Position numbers and translations under genes: made by a program. The notes beneath the pieces were generated by a model that was not told the origin of the DNA, did no database searches, and was given only the letters and a program-made list of their open reading frames with translations. A DNA stretch of 64,000 nt. It comes from CAYNJG01 sp965216885 (GTDB lineage Bacteria; Planctomycetota; Planctomycetia; Pirellulales; Pirellulaceae). Below, piece after piece: positions 9,732-19,117 of the stretch. Every line of letters starts with the position of its first letter. Positions within the stretch are counted from its first letter, which is position 1. The DNA lies in assembly GCA_965216885.1 (NCBI GenBank), contig OZ244208.1, positions 682,001 to 746,000 of the forward strand, written 5' to 3'.

Positions 9732-12700
9732 ATGTCCGAATGCCCTGCTCCAGAGCTATTGGCGTCCTATCTGTCGGATGAATTGTCCGTCGACGCTGCC
9801 GATGCTCTGTCCGCGCACGTCGAAGGTTGTGGACGGTGTGAACGTGTACTTGAACAGATGTGCGAGGAATTGGCGCTCGGTGAGGGGAGTCAGTCGGCGG
9901 GAGCCGAGACCATTTTGCCGGAGTCTGCCCCGATTTCGGGGTCCAATCCGGTCGGGACGACACGGCCCAGCAAGACGAATACGAAACTGAACGAGTCGTC
10001 GTTGTTGCGAGCGGTCGAGTCATCGGGGCAAGGTGGCGATTCGCAGGCAACATCCGGAGCCCGTCGCGCGCGAGACCGTTTCTACGAGCTGTATTCGCAC
10101 GCTCGAGGTGGACTGGGCGAAGTCTTTGTTGCGCAGGATCAGCAGCTGGACCGGAAAGTTGCGTTGAAACGAATCCAGCCGCGATTGGCCGACGATGCCC
10201 AAAGTCGCCTGCGTTTTGAACAGGAGGCGGAGGTCACCGGTCGTTTGGAACATCCCGGTGTCGTTCCCGTTTATGCGCGGGGAGCGGATGAGTCGGGGCG
10301 TCCGTTCTACGCCATGCGATTCATTCGTGGGCATACGCTCAAGAAAGAGATCGCCAACTTTCACGAATCGTTTGGCGAAAGTACCTGGAAATCGCCCGCC
10401 GCGCGGTTGCAGTTGCAGTCCTTGATTCGTCGTCTTGTGGATGTGTGCAATACGATGCACTACGCGCACCATCGCGGGATCCTGCATCGCGATCTCAAGC
10501 CCGACAATATCATGCTGGGTGCTTACGGCGAGACGCTGCTCGTCGATTGGGGGTTGGCAAAAAAATCCTCTGCATCGCCGGAGGAAGACTCGTTTGCGCC
10601 GGATCACGCGGCACCGACGATCGTTGAAGAGGGGCCCGTTATTCGCGATGGTGAGGGCACGGATTCGGCGCCGACGACGTTCGGAACCGTCGTGGGTACG
10701 CTGGGCTATATGAGTCCGGAACAGGCGTCCGGTGACACGGACGACATTGGACCGGCCAGCGATATCTATAGCTTGGGCGCGATACTCTACCGATTGCTCA
10801 CGGGGCGTAGTTCCCAGCCGGCAGTTCGCGACAAGCTGGCGACGTTGGAACGCATTGAACGCGGGATCTTTGATCTTCCACGCTCGGTTCAACCGCGCAT
10901 CCCGCCACCGTTGGAAGCCATATGTCTGAAAGCAATGTCGATCAAAGCGGACGACCGGTACGCATCGGCAAGAGCCTTGGCTTCGGACCTGGAAAGCTGG
11001 CTGGGAGACGAACGCGTCACGGCTCATCGCGAATCGATGGTCGAAGCGGCATTTCGTTTCGCACGTCGCAGACGCGGATTGGTGGTGGCAACCCTGGCGA
11101 CGCTTGCGGCATTGGCGGCAACCAGTATCGCGATTCTCGCAGTGCGGGACGCCAACCGCAGCAAACTGGAGGCGAAGCAAAATCTCGTTCGCGCGCAGCG
11201 TACGATCGATTCGTGGCTTACGGGCTCCGCTGCCGACCTCAGCGACTATCCCGGCGTACAGGAATTCCGAGCTCATTTGCTGCAATCGGCGGCCGACGAG
11301 TACGACGCCATGCTTGCGAACGCCAGTACCGATCCGACGATCGAACTGGAACGCGGCAGAACGTTGCTGCGGTTGGGCGACATGCAATCGGATCTTGGCG
11401 AGTGGAAGTCCGCGACGATCAGTTTTGAAAAGGCACACGCCGCCCTTCAGCCCCATGCATTTTCTGGTGACAACGGAGATCAGGCCGCATACGAACTGGC
11501 GAATGCTGCTCTTCGTTTGGGAACGAATGCTCGAACACTGGGGCAGGATGCGACGACGTGGTATCAGGCGAGCGCCGAAACTTACGAGAAACTGATCGCC
11601 CGATCGACACAACGACCGGACTATCGGCAGGCCCTGGCGACGCTCGACATTCAGCGTGGCGCTTTGTTGTTGGAGGACGGGGACTTCGCGGCGGGCGAGT
11701 TGCGACTACGCGAGGCAATCGACGGATTTGGCAGGGCCATCGAACTGAACGCGGAGTCGAATACGGCGCTGAACACGGCACAGGGTGACGATAGCTCGGC
11801 AATGTTCAGCGGGCTGTCGACAGCAAGGAGCCTGTTGGGCGAGTCCATGTTCCAGCGTGGCGAATACTCGGCGGCCGAGCAATTTTTTACTGCGGGTGTG
11901 AAGCATTGCGATCGCCTCGTCTCCGAGCATCCCTCCGAGCGCGATTACCGCGAACTTCGCGCCGACGCGCGCAGCTATCTCGTTAAGAGTTTGCGGATCG
12001 CTGGCCGCGCGGAGGAGGCACTGAATTTTGTCCGCATGAATCGCGCCGACTACGACCAGCTTGCCAACAGCTATCCAGCGATCGTGCGATTTCGCGAGTC
12101 ATCCGCTCGGGCCAAAATGGACGAAGCGCATCTACTGCACGAAGGTGGCAATGCGGTGGCGTCCGTTACTTTGCTTGAGGATGCCGCCACGCAATTCGTA
12201 GGATTGGTCGAAGCCAATCCCGTCATCGCGAGATACCAGGAGGGTCTTGGGGCGTGCCTGGATAGTCTGGCGCAGGCAATGGCGGATTCCGGGAACGTTG
12301 ACGACGCGGCTGTACACAGCAACAACGCGGGCCAGATTTTCGATGAGCTGGGCAGTCAGTTCAAGAAACCTAAGTACTATCATCGATTAGCCATCACTCA
12401 GGGCAACATGGCACAGATTGCGTGGCGACAGAATCAGGTGGCCGTTGCCCTGAATTTGTTTCAGCAGTCCGAACAGTTACTGGAGGAGATTCGCCAATCG
12501 TCCAGTCCCGGCACGGACTCGCAAATCAAGGCCAGCCTCGCGGATGTTTGTGGACGCGCGGGAACGATGCTGCTCGAAACGGATCCCACCAAACATGCGG
12601 AGCTGGCTGAAACGTATCTCGTGAAGGCAAGAGACTTGTGGTCCGACATCGCTATGCAGTCTCCGTCGTTTGCGAATCGATACGCGAGGACGCTCGCCAA

Positions 12701-13049
12701 TTCTCCAGCGATCGAACTTCGCGATTCTGGTCGTGCCATCGAGGTTGCGGAGGAAACGTTCGCACGGTCGTCTTCGAGTGCTGAATTTGCGGCCACCGTT
12801 GGTATCGCCCATTTCCGTAATGGCGACTACGAATCTGCGGCTCAGTGGCTTACGAAGGCGAATGACTTTCGCCAGTCACCACGGGCGTATGATCTGCTGT
12901 TTCTGGCGATGACCAATCAGCGACTCGAACGGGCCGATGCCGCGCGGCAGCAATTCGATTCTGCGACGCAATTGATGAACGAATCAATGCGTGGCAATCT
13001 GGAACTAACGCGTCTGCATCTTGAAGCCGCGGCCGGTTTCGCGGAGTGA
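9732..13049 (+). CDS. Ser/Thr protein kinase with N-terminal anti-sigma-like zinc motif and TPR-rich C-terminus
   Basis: The frame is open from 9558, but the ATG at 9732 (MSECPAPELL) is preferred because it begins the conserved zinc-binding head. That head has Cys4 and an HxxxCxxC motif (His29, Cys33, Cys36), as in ZAS/zf-HC2 anti-sigma domains. A kinase domain follows from about residue 118: LYSHARGGLGEVFVAQD, VALKRI, LHRDLKPDNIML at about 249-260, and DWG in place of DFG. The activation segment is GTLGYMSPEQASGD. A membrane helix lies at about 450-473, and the rest up to residue 1105 is TPR-like (many GxxxSAxxxFxxA patterns). It is divergent from the ECF sigma gene across about 210 bp, where a shared regulatory region is likely. 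Confidence 0.9.
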   Translation: MSECPAPELLASYLSDELSVDAADALSAHVEGCGRCERVLEQMCEELALGEGSQSAGAETILPESAPISGSNPVGTTRPSKTNTKLNESSLLRAVESSGQGGDSQATSGARRARDRFYELYSHARGGLGEVFVAQDQQLDRKVALKRIQPRLADDAQSRLRFEQEAEVTGRLEHPGVVPVYARGADESGRPFYAMRFIRGHTLKKEIANFHESFGESTWKSPAARLQLQSLIRRLVDVCNTMHYAHHRGILHRDLKPDNIMLGAYGETLLVDWGLAKKSSASPEEDSFAPDHAAPTIVEEGPVIRDGEGTDSAPTTFGTVVGTLGYMSPEQASGDTDDIGPASDIYSLGAILYRLLTGRSSQPAVRDKLATLERIERGIFDLPRSVQPRIPPPLEAICLKAMSIKADDRYASARALASDLESWLGDERVTAHRESMVEAAFRFARRRRGLVVATLATLAALAATSIAILAVRDANRSKLEAKQNLVRAQRTIDSWLTGSAADLSDYPGVQEFRAHLLQSAADEYDAMLANASTDPTIELERGRTLLRLGDMQSDLGEWKSATISFEKAHAALQPHAFSGDNGDQAAYELANAALRLGTNARTLGQDATTWYQASAETYEKLIARSTQRPDYRQALATLDIQRGALLLEDGDFAAGELRLREAIDGFGRAIELNAESNTALNTAQGDDSSAMFSGLSTARSLLGESMFQRGEYSAAEQFFTAGVKHCDRLVSEHPSERDYRELRADARSYLVKSLRIAGRAEEALNFVRMNRADYDQLANSYPAIVRFRESSARAKMDEAHLLHEGGNAVASVTLLEDAATQFVGLVEANPVIARYQEGLGACLDSLAQAMADSGNVDDAAVHSNNAGQIFDELGSQFKKPKYYHRLAITQGNMAQIAWRQNQVAVALNLFQQSEQLLEEIRQSSSPGTDSQIKASLADVCGRAGTMLLETDPTKHAELAETYLVKARDLWSDIAMQSPSFANRYARTLANSPAIELRDSGRAIEVAEETFARSSSSAEFAATVGIAHFRNGDYESAAQWLTKANDFRQSPRAYDLLFLAMTNQRLERADAARQQFDSATQLMNESMRGNLELTRLHLEAAAGFAE

Positions 13050-13301
13050 CTTTGCGGCGCGAGACGAGCCAAGGGCTCACTCTGAGGCAATCACAGCGTC
13101 GCAGTCACTGCATGCACATTGCCGGAATTGATCGAGACTGAGCGCGTGCCTGCTCTCCTCGACGCGGGCGAGATCGCTGTTTTTGCCGTGTTTTCCGGCG
13201 CGTCCCGGATGGAAAACTCGATTTGCAACTTGCTCTGCAGCGTCACGTGGAGAATTCCGACTTTAACGGATGTAGCGTTTGTCACGTGATTCGGGATCGC
13301 C

Positions 13302-15890
13302 ATGCGCCAACATCAAAGCGGACAGATTATGCAAATGCGAAGCGTGTCGATCGCCGTATTCTCGGTTTGGCTCGCGGTGTGGTCCGGTGGGTTTGCGAGC
13401 GCGGGCGAGGAATCGGACGACCGGGGCAACGGGGACGACGTTGAGCTTGTCGCGCAAGTGAGCGCCGCGGAATCCGGTCCCGCTGTCGCGCGAATTTCCG
13501 ATACGATTCCGGACCCTGAATTCAGTACGAACGAGATGCCGGATTTCGGATCTGTCGAATCCGCCGACTCGCCGACGGGACTGTCGCTCTTCGACGGAAC
13601 ACTCTTCGATGAAAATGTAAAGCCGACCCAGAGTCTGCTTTTGCAGCCCTCGCTGTCCCCCGGCGTGACGGCGACGACGCGAATCGGTCGGTCGAACTTT
13701 GGCATCGCATCGCCCATCGCAACCTTCGAGCGTGGAAACACTTCGAATGCCAACCAGAACGCATTTGGTTCGTTGGGTCGAGGCATCGGTCGCGTCGCCG
13801 TAGCCTCTTACATTCAGGGAATCGAATCCAAAACGCGTCAGTCGACGGACACCGGGAATCTGTTCTTCAAGTCTCCCGCGGCATTGGGCATCCGGGCCGT
13901 GCGTCGGCAACCGATTGTGACTGACAGCAAGATTCGCGGTAGTCGATCGGCGCAGTTGAACGCCTCCGGTTCCTATTGGGTGCCAGCCCGGATGGACCTC
14001 GATACGGCGATCAGCAAGATCGATTCACGACTGTTGCAGGATGTCGTTGCGATTCGTGGTCCGTACAGTTCGCTGTATGGACCCGGCTTTGATTTCGTCG
14101 ACTTCCAGCTTCAAATGCCGCCACGCTACGAACAGTTCGGCGCGGGTGGTTCGACTTCGATCGACTACAAGAGCAACGGTGAACAGTGGTACGGGCGACA
14201 GACGATTGAAGGTGGCGACAGCGATTCCGGCTTTCGATTCAGCTATGGTCATCGCACTGGCAACGACTACGAAAGCGGTGATGGGACGGGCATTCCCTCC
14301 AGCTACAAATCCCGTGATATCGAGTTTGCCTACAGCGTTGATTTGAGCAGCGACACGCGGCTTGAATTTACGGCGTTGCGTCTGGATCAGACGGATGTCG
14401 AGATGCCGGGGCAGGCGTTCGATATCGACGTGCTGACGACGGACGCGTACGAAGTGACCCTGATTCATGACGCAGGAATGTTGTCCGACCAGTTCGAGCT
14501 TTCGTCGTGGTACAACCGTACGGAGTTGGTTGGTAGTGCTCAGCGAGCCGGCAAGCGGCAACAGTTTCCGTTCTATGATGATCTTGGCTTCGTGGGAAAT
14601 ACGGACGTCGATTCGATGTCGACCGGCTACACTGCTGCCTGGACATGGCTGGCCGATAGCTCATCGGTTACCGCGGGCACGGACCTGCGCTACCTCCGCC
14701 AGGAGCTCAATGAGATCACATCGGGATCGTTGGGTTTCACGAACTGGCAAGATCGCAATTCGCCGATTCCTCGCTCGCACCATTCGAATCCGGGACTCTT
14801 CTATGAGCGTACGATGCAGCTCTCCGAGGACGTGCTGTTGACCAGCGGCAGTCGCCTCGATCTGGTTTCGGCGAACGTAGATGAGGACGCTGCCGAGCTG
14901 AACGACACGGGGGTGCGGCAGCCTTTCGAGGATCCAATCTCGTTGGCTGAGATCCTTGGTACGGACGACTTTGATCGTGACTTCATTTTGGGTTCCACGT
15001 TCCTGCTGGCGGAGGCCAAGCTCACGCGGAACTGGACGGGGACGCTGGGCTACGGTTATGCCGAAAGAGCACCGACGCTGACGGAGTTGTACGCGGCCGA
15101 GCCGTTCATGTTTCTGTTGCAGAGCGGCTTGAATACCGTGACCGGCGATCCGAATCTGCGCAAGGAACGCCTGTGGCAGCTCGATGTGGGACTGGCGTAT
15201 GACAACGGTTGCTCCCGAGCGGGAATCAACGGCTTTCATTCATGGGTCCGCGACTACATCACGTTCGAAGCACTCCGCGATGTGAGCGGCGAGCAGTTGC
15301 AACTGAAGTTTGTGAATACGGATCTCGCCACGCTCGCTGGCGGCGAAGCCTATATCGAACACGACGCCTCACCATGGCTGACGACATTCGCCACGATGAG
15401 TTACGTCGAGGGACGTGACCATTCGAGGAACGGCGATTTTGCCACACAACGGCACACAACGTCCCCGATCCCGGACAGCAGCACGGCCAGCCAACAGGTT
15501 GCCGGCCAGCCTCGTGGCGAATTTAGTGGTGTTGCCGGTGCGGACGAAGAACCGTTGGCGAGCATCAGCCCGCTAGAGGCTCGGCTGGGTCTGCGAATTC
15601 ACGAGATGAGTCGAGACCCACAATGGAGCGTCGAACTGTCGGCTCGCGTAGTGGACAACCAGGATCGTGTTGCGTCGAGCTTGTTGGAAACGGCCACGCC
15701 TGGTTTTACGATCTGGGATGTGCGTGGATACTGGCGGCCCAGTCAGCAGTTGACGCTTGTCGCCGGAATTGAGAATTTCACGGACAAGCAGTATCGCGAG
15801 TATCTGGACTTCCGTCCTCGCGGAAATGGTGCGCTGGCCGTTTATCAGCCAGGCATCAACTTCTATCTTGGCAGCGAGATTTCGTACTAA
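13302..15890 (+). CDS. TonB-dependent outer-membrane receptor
   Basis: 862 residues from the ATG at 13302. In-frame ATGs at 13329 and 13335 would give a tighter signal peptide (MRSVSIAVFSVWLAVWSGGF then ASAGEE), so the true start may be one of these. A plug-like domain contains SRLLQDVVAIRGPYSSLYGPGFDFVDFQL (about 248-276), matching the conserved plug segment of TonB-dependent receptors. The rest is rich in alternating aromatic/polar strands, as in a 22-strand barrel, and includes TDKQYREYLDFRPRGNGA near the end, a common C-terminal motif of this family. The last residue is Tyr, which is acceptable for barrel insertion. A TonB box is not obvious. No siderophore or transporter genes are nearby, so the ligand is unknown. 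Confidence 0.85.
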   Translation: MRQHQSGQIMQMRSVSIAVFSVWLAVWSGGFASAGEESDDRGNGDDVELVAQVSAAESGPAVARISDTIPDPEFSTNEMPDFGSVESADSPTGLSLFDGTLFDENVKPTQSLLLQPSLSPGVTATTRIGRSNFGIASPIATFERGNTSNANQNAFGSLGRGIGRVAVASYIQGIESKTRQSTDTGNLFFKSPAALGIRAVRRQPIVTDSKIRGSRSAQLNASGSYWVPARMDLDTAISKIDSRLLQDVVAIRGPYSSLYGPGFDFVDFQLQMPPRYEQFGAGGSTSIDYKSNGEQWYGRQTIEGGDSDSGFRFSYGHRTGNDYESGDGTGIPSSYKSRDIEFAYSVDLSSDTRLEFTALRLDQTDVEMPGQAFDIDVLTTDAYEVTLIHDAGMLSDQFELSSWYNRTELVGSAQRAGKRQQFPFYDDLGFVGNTDVDSMSTGYTAAWTWLADSSSVTAGTDLRYLRQELNEITSGSLGFTNWQDRNSPIPRSHHSNPGLFYERTMQLSEDVLLTSGSRLDLVSANVDEDAAELNDTGVRQPFEDPISLAEILGTDDFDRDFILGSTFLLAEAKLTRNWTGTLGYGYAERAPTLTELYAAEPFMFLLQSGLNTVTGDPNLRKERLWQLDVGLAYDNGCSRAGINGFHSWVRDYITFEALRDVSGEQLQLKFVNTDLATLAGGEAYIEHDASPWLTTFATMSYVEGRDHSRNGDFATQRHTTSPIPDSSTASQQVAGQPRGEFSGVAGADEEPLASISPLEARLGLRIHEMSRDPQWSVELSARVVDNQDRVASSLLETATPGFTIWDVRGYWRPSQQLTLVAGIENFTDKQYREYLDFRPRGNGALAVYQPGINFYLGSEISY

Positions 15891-15953
15891 CGCCGCCGGA
15901 ATTGGTTGTCACGTCGCGAACCTGGCCGGCACAACAAATCGTATCGCTCGTGA

Positions 15954-16667
15954 TTACGGCGATGGCGACATGGGACCTTCCAGTGGCAGGTCCGGGTGGT
16001 ACGACGGATGTTGCAGTTCATCGGTTTCAAAGTCCAGCATGTCGTCGTCCGTTTCGAACTGGGATTCCGAATCGGAATCGTGGTCGAGGTGCTCGAACTG
16101 TCTTGGCACTTCGTAGTGCAGCGTGTCTTCCGCCCACGCTCGCCACCGCGGTCGATTTTCGATACGCAGTAACTCCTTGAGTTCAGGAATCATGCAATCG
16201 GCCGGTTCGCCCATTTTGCGTCGCGTGCGAAGTGCGTTCCCCAGAAACTGAGGATTTTCAGGGTCCATGGAACGCGCGTGTTCAAACATCGCCAACGCCT
16301 GATCGAAGCGCTCGGTGCGTTCGAGGACGAGTCCCAGGTTGTTGATGGGCTGGGCGGTCGCCGGCATGCGTTCAATGGCCGCCCGGAAATGGCGTTCGGC
16401 AGCCGGAAAGTCGGACTGATCGTAGAGAATGAGTCCCAGATTGTTGTGGGCGACGCCGGAGCGATCGTCGGCACGAACGGCTCGTTCGAAGTGTGTCTGG
16501 GCGCGGGCCAGATCGGCCTTCGCATACCAGTGCAGTCCTTTGCGAATCTGCGCACTCGCTCGAACGTTGGAGTTACCAACGATATCGCCATGGATGTTTC
16601 CATGCCAGGCGGTGCAGCCCGCTGCGAAGGCGAACGCGATCAGAAGTGCGAATCGACTGAAGAACAT
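15954..16667 (-). CDS. TPR-repeat lipoprotein
   Basis: 237 residues from the ATG at 16665-16667. The N-terminus MFFSRFALLIAFAFAAGC is a lipoprotein signal with Cys at position 18. Three TPR-like units follow: QIRKGLHWYAKADLARAQTHFERAV, GVAHNNLGLILYDQSDFPAAERHFRAAI and AQPINNLGLVLERTERFDQALAMFEHAR. The C-terminal tail is acidic and Ser-rich. The gene lies 73 bp downstream of the GspM-like gene on the same strand, so it may be the last gene of the secretion operon. By analogy with pilotins and TPR accessory lipoproteins of secretion systems, it could help assemble the apparatus; this is an inference from position only. Confidence 0.78.
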   Translation of the reverse strand: MFFSRFALLIAFAFAAGCTAWHGNIHGDIVGNSNVRASAQIRKGLHWYAKADLARAQTHFERAVRADDRSGVAHNNLGLILYDQSDFPAAERHFRAAIERMPATAQPINNLGLVLERTERFDQALAMFEHARSMDPENPQFLGNALRTRRKMGEPADCMIPELKELLRIENRPRWRAWAEDTLHYEVPRQFEHLDHDSDSESQFETDDDMLDFETDELQHPSYHPDLPLEGPMSPSP

Positions 16668-16740
16668 TACTTCCCGAATTGACGTGCATGGTTTACGAAA
16701 GTCGTTTGAGTTTCGCGGCAGTGGCCACTGCCCCATGCTA

Positions 16741-17283
16741 CTACTGGCGCGAGACGTTCGCAGAAAAGATAGTTTGCGTCAATTTCAGATCGCTCGTCCA
16801 GCGTTCGGTGCGGGTACCGTTACCCGGTACGACATCCATCAGCCGAAGTTCGCTCACGACCAGCCCCTGACCGGCATCTTCAAGGCTGGCAGCGAAGCTA
16901 GCTATTTCCGGGATCGTGACGCCCTGCAACTGAATGAGCGTTGGATTCACGGTATACGAGGAATTTCCGGCGCGACGTCCGGATTCGGGCTGAATGGCGA
17001 CCAGCGCATCGTCTGGCAACGTTGCCGAGGCGGCCTGTTCGATGCGTGCCGAGATGGCTTCCGGGGAGTCGGCATTCAACACCGCAAAGCGAGGCACCGT
17101 TTCCAGTCTCTGGATCTGCTTCAGTTGTCGGATGCAGTCGTCATGCTGAGCAAGTGCCCCGGTCCACGCCCTGCTCTTTTGGCGATATTCGAGGATGCCG
17201 AAACTCACGAACGTCGCGGCGAGTGCAAAAAGCGAAATCAGCAGCCACGGTCGACTGCGAGCATGTTCGTTGGCGTCGTTCAT
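16741..17283 (-). CDS. GspM-like inner-membrane protein of the type II secretion operon
   Basis: 180 residues. A short cytoplasmic N-terminus is followed by one membrane helix (PWLLISLFALAATFVSFGIL, about 12-31), then a coiled-coil-prone stretch (KSRAWTGALAQHDDCIRQLKQIQ) and a small C-terminal domain. This is the architecture of GspM/PilO proteins, which pair with GspL/PilN in the inner-membrane platform. Sequence conservation in this family is poor, so the assignment rests on topology, size and position directly after the GspL-like gene, with which it overlaps by 4 bp (ATGA). Confidence 0.65.
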   Translation of the reverse strand: MNDANEHARSRPWLLISLFALAATFVSFGILEYRQKSRAWTGALAQHDDCIRQLKQIQRLETVPRFAVLNADSPEAISARIEQAASATLPDDALVAIQPESGRRAGNSSYTVNPTLIQLQGVTIPEIASFAASLEDAGQGLVVSELRLMDVVPGNGTRTERWTSDLKLTQTIFSANVSRQ

Positions 17284-18605
17284 CGTACGGCCTCCGTTGG
17301 TGACGAAGCCGCTTGCGAGATTTCCTGTGCCGGGAGGTACTTTCCGACCAGCCTGGCGACGACGACTCCGCCGTTCTGTTCGCTGGATGGCGGTGACATT
17401 TCGAATCCGTGCTGTTGCAATGTTCCCATCAGCTCGTTCACGGCAGCGAACGAGTTGACGACGACGTCGACGTCGAGCTCGCCGTTTTCGACGCTGGCGT
17501 TGCGAACTTCAAAATTGGAAGCGTTCGACATGGCCTGCATGAAGTGTTGAAGAATTAGCACCGACGACTGGGATAGCTCGACGTTCTGTGCTTTCTCTCT
17601 GGCCCCGCGCATGGTCTTTACGTGACTTTTGAGGCGGGACAAAATTCCGCCGGCGGGTATTTTCTGGTTGGGCAATACTTCCGCGATTAATTGCCGTTGG
17701 GAATCGTGGAGCTCCGCCATCTCCGTTTCGAACTGACCGGCTCGAATGAACAGGGCCGCGCCGATGGAAAACATCAGCAGTAGCAAACTTGCGGCGAGCA
17801 CCTTGAGCGGCCAACGAATCTCCCGGTGCGGGTCACCGACGATTAACGGGCCGCAACGAAGATCAAACCAGGGTGAAGTGCCCGAGGTAATTCGCCCGGT
17901 AGCTCGGATCAGCAGTTGCAGGTCGGTTGCGTCGGACTTGCCCGTTTCGGTCGCGATATTCGGGGCGGGCGGTGGAGTGGCTGAAGAGTAATTCAGTAGT
18001 TTGAAAGAGCGTTCAAAAGGTAGCGTGACCACGGTCAGCTCGGTTGCAAACGCGTTGTCTACCGAGTTTTGAAACCACCAGTTCACCGGCTGCCGATCGT
18101 TGAGCTGGACGAGGTCGCAGCCGTCTTCATTGCCAAAGAGGAGGAAATCAATATCGCGCTCCACGTCCGGCGCCAATTCGCTGGCGATCAGTGTTGCAGT
18201 CGGTGCGATGCCCGTCACTCGCATGCCCAGCGCGTCGAAGGCTTCCACGATCGGGCGGTAGCGACTGGCGTCGATGGCCACACCCAGCGTCGACGATTCG
18301 GACGTCATGAAATCGGCGGCCAGCTGTTCGGCTCGGACGGGCAATTCCTCTTCAAGCTGAAAGAGCATCGCTTCGCGGTCACCGGCAACGCGATCGGAAG
18401 CAGTATTTAGCTTCGCTGTCATCACCTGGTCGGAGCGAACCGCCAGCATGATGGACGCTCGCTGGTCGGCCGCCAGTTCCATCGCGGACTCGGCGAGCTG
18501 CCGAGGTGTGGTGTCCATTGGCAGCTTGCGCATCTGGTCCGGATCGGCGCACGAAACGATCCGCCATTGTCGCCGCGATTCGATCATCAGCAGGACCATG
18601 GCCAC
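17280..18605 (-). CDS. GspL-like inner-membrane protein (PilM/PilN-type fusion)
   Basis: 441 residues from a GTG at 18605; an ATG two codons downstream at 18599 is an equal candidate. The first 250 residues resemble the actin-like cytoplasmic domain of GspL/PilM (FQLEEELPVRAEQLAADFM, IVEAFDALGMRVTGIAPTAT). One membrane helix (LKVLAASLLLLMFSIGAALF, about 264-283) follows, then a coiled coil (AGQFETEMAELHDSQRQLIAEV) and a small ferredoxin-like C-terminal domain containing FEVRNASVENGELDVDVVVN. GspL normally links the secretion ATPase GspE to the pseudopilus platform. The gene begins 2 bp after the stop of the GspC-like gene and overlaps the GspM-like gene by 4 bp. Confidence 0.72.
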   Translation of the reverse strand: MAMVLLMIESRRQWRIVSCADPDQMRKLPMDTTPRQLAESAMELAADQRASIMLAVRSDQVMTAKLNTASDRVAGDREAMLFQLEEELPVRAEQLAADFMTSESSTLGVAIDASRYRPIVEAFDALGMRVTGIAPTATLIASELAPDVERDIDFLLFGNEDGCDLVQLNDRQPVNWWFQNSVDNAFATELTVVTLPFERSFKLLNYSSATPPPAPNIATETGKSDATDLQLLIRATGRITSGTSPWFDLRCGPLIVGDPHREIRWPLKVLAASLLLLMFSIGAALFIRAGQFETEMAELHDSQRQLIAEVLPNQKIPAGGILSRLKSHVKTMRGAREKAQNVELSQSSVLILQHFMQAMSNASNFEVRNASVENGELDVDVVVNSFAAVNELMGTLQQHGFEMSPPSSEQNGGVVVARLVGKYLPAQEISQAASSPTEAVR

Positions 18606-18607
18606 GT

Positions 18608-19111
18608 CTAGAGCTCCAGTTCAATGGCGTACTCGTCGCCGTCCAGAGTTATCACCACGGAGGTTTCGCCGATCTGCGTGATCGTCGCACCTTCCGGGAT
18701 CAATTCCAGGGTCTCGCCTTGTGACCGGACATCGATTCGTCGATCGGCGTCGGTCACGATCGCCTGCGATTTCCCGTCTTCGACGACGACGCCCAACAGT
18801 TCAAAATCGAGCCGACGGGGTGGACGAGGTTTTGGGGGCGGAGGTTGCGGGCGTTGGACTTCAGGTTCCGGGGTGGCGAATCCGGAATCCGACACGCCGG
18901 CCAGCGCGACATTCCAACTGGCCAGACCCAGATCAATGCCCGACGGATTGGTTGTTGGCGAACCGGGCGATTGTTCGCCGGTCTGTTCGAACGAGATACT
19001 GGCGGGGCCTGCCACGGGAGAGAGATACGTCCATACGCCCAAACCAATCGCCAGCGCAACGACCACGGCGCTGGCAAGGTTGAGCAGATTTTTTTGGGTG
19101 CGGACGTTCAT
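18608..19111 (-). CDS. GspC-like type II secretion protein
   Basis: 167 residues. One N-terminal helix (LLNLASAVVVALAIGLGVWTYL) is followed by a linker with a Pro-rich stretch (QRPQPPPPKPRPPRR, about 88-102) and a C-terminal domain beginning LDFELLGVVVEDGKSQAIV and continuing DRRIDVRSQGETLE, ATITQIGETSVVITLDGDE. This matches the homology region of GspC, which touches the secretin GspD in the periplasm. No PDZ or coiled-coil end is present, so it is the short form. It sits 6 bp downstream of the GspK-like gene. Confidence 0.75.
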   Translation of the reverse strand: MNVRTQKNLLNLASAVVVALAIGLGVWTYLSPVAGPASISFEQTGEQSPGSPTTNPSGIDLGLASWNVALAGVSDSGFATPEPEVQRPQPPPPKPRPPRRLDFELLGVVVEDGKSQAIVTDADRRIDVRSQGETLELIPEGATITQIGETSVVITLDGDEYAIELEL

Positions 19112-19117
19112 TGGCGA

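Noticed and set aside
10020..11612. 530-codon minus-strand open frame
   Set aside because: Lies entirely antisense to the kinase gene at 9732, whose motifs are clear; the translation is Arg-rich with no domain.
13091..13303. 70-codon minus-strand frame between the second kinase and the TonB receptor
   Set aside because: No ribosome binding site and no pattern; the 250 bp gap is better read as an intergenic region.
16429..17550. 373-codon plus-strand open frame
   Set aside because: Opposite strand of the TPR lipoprotein, GspM-like and GspL-like genes; no recognisable domain.
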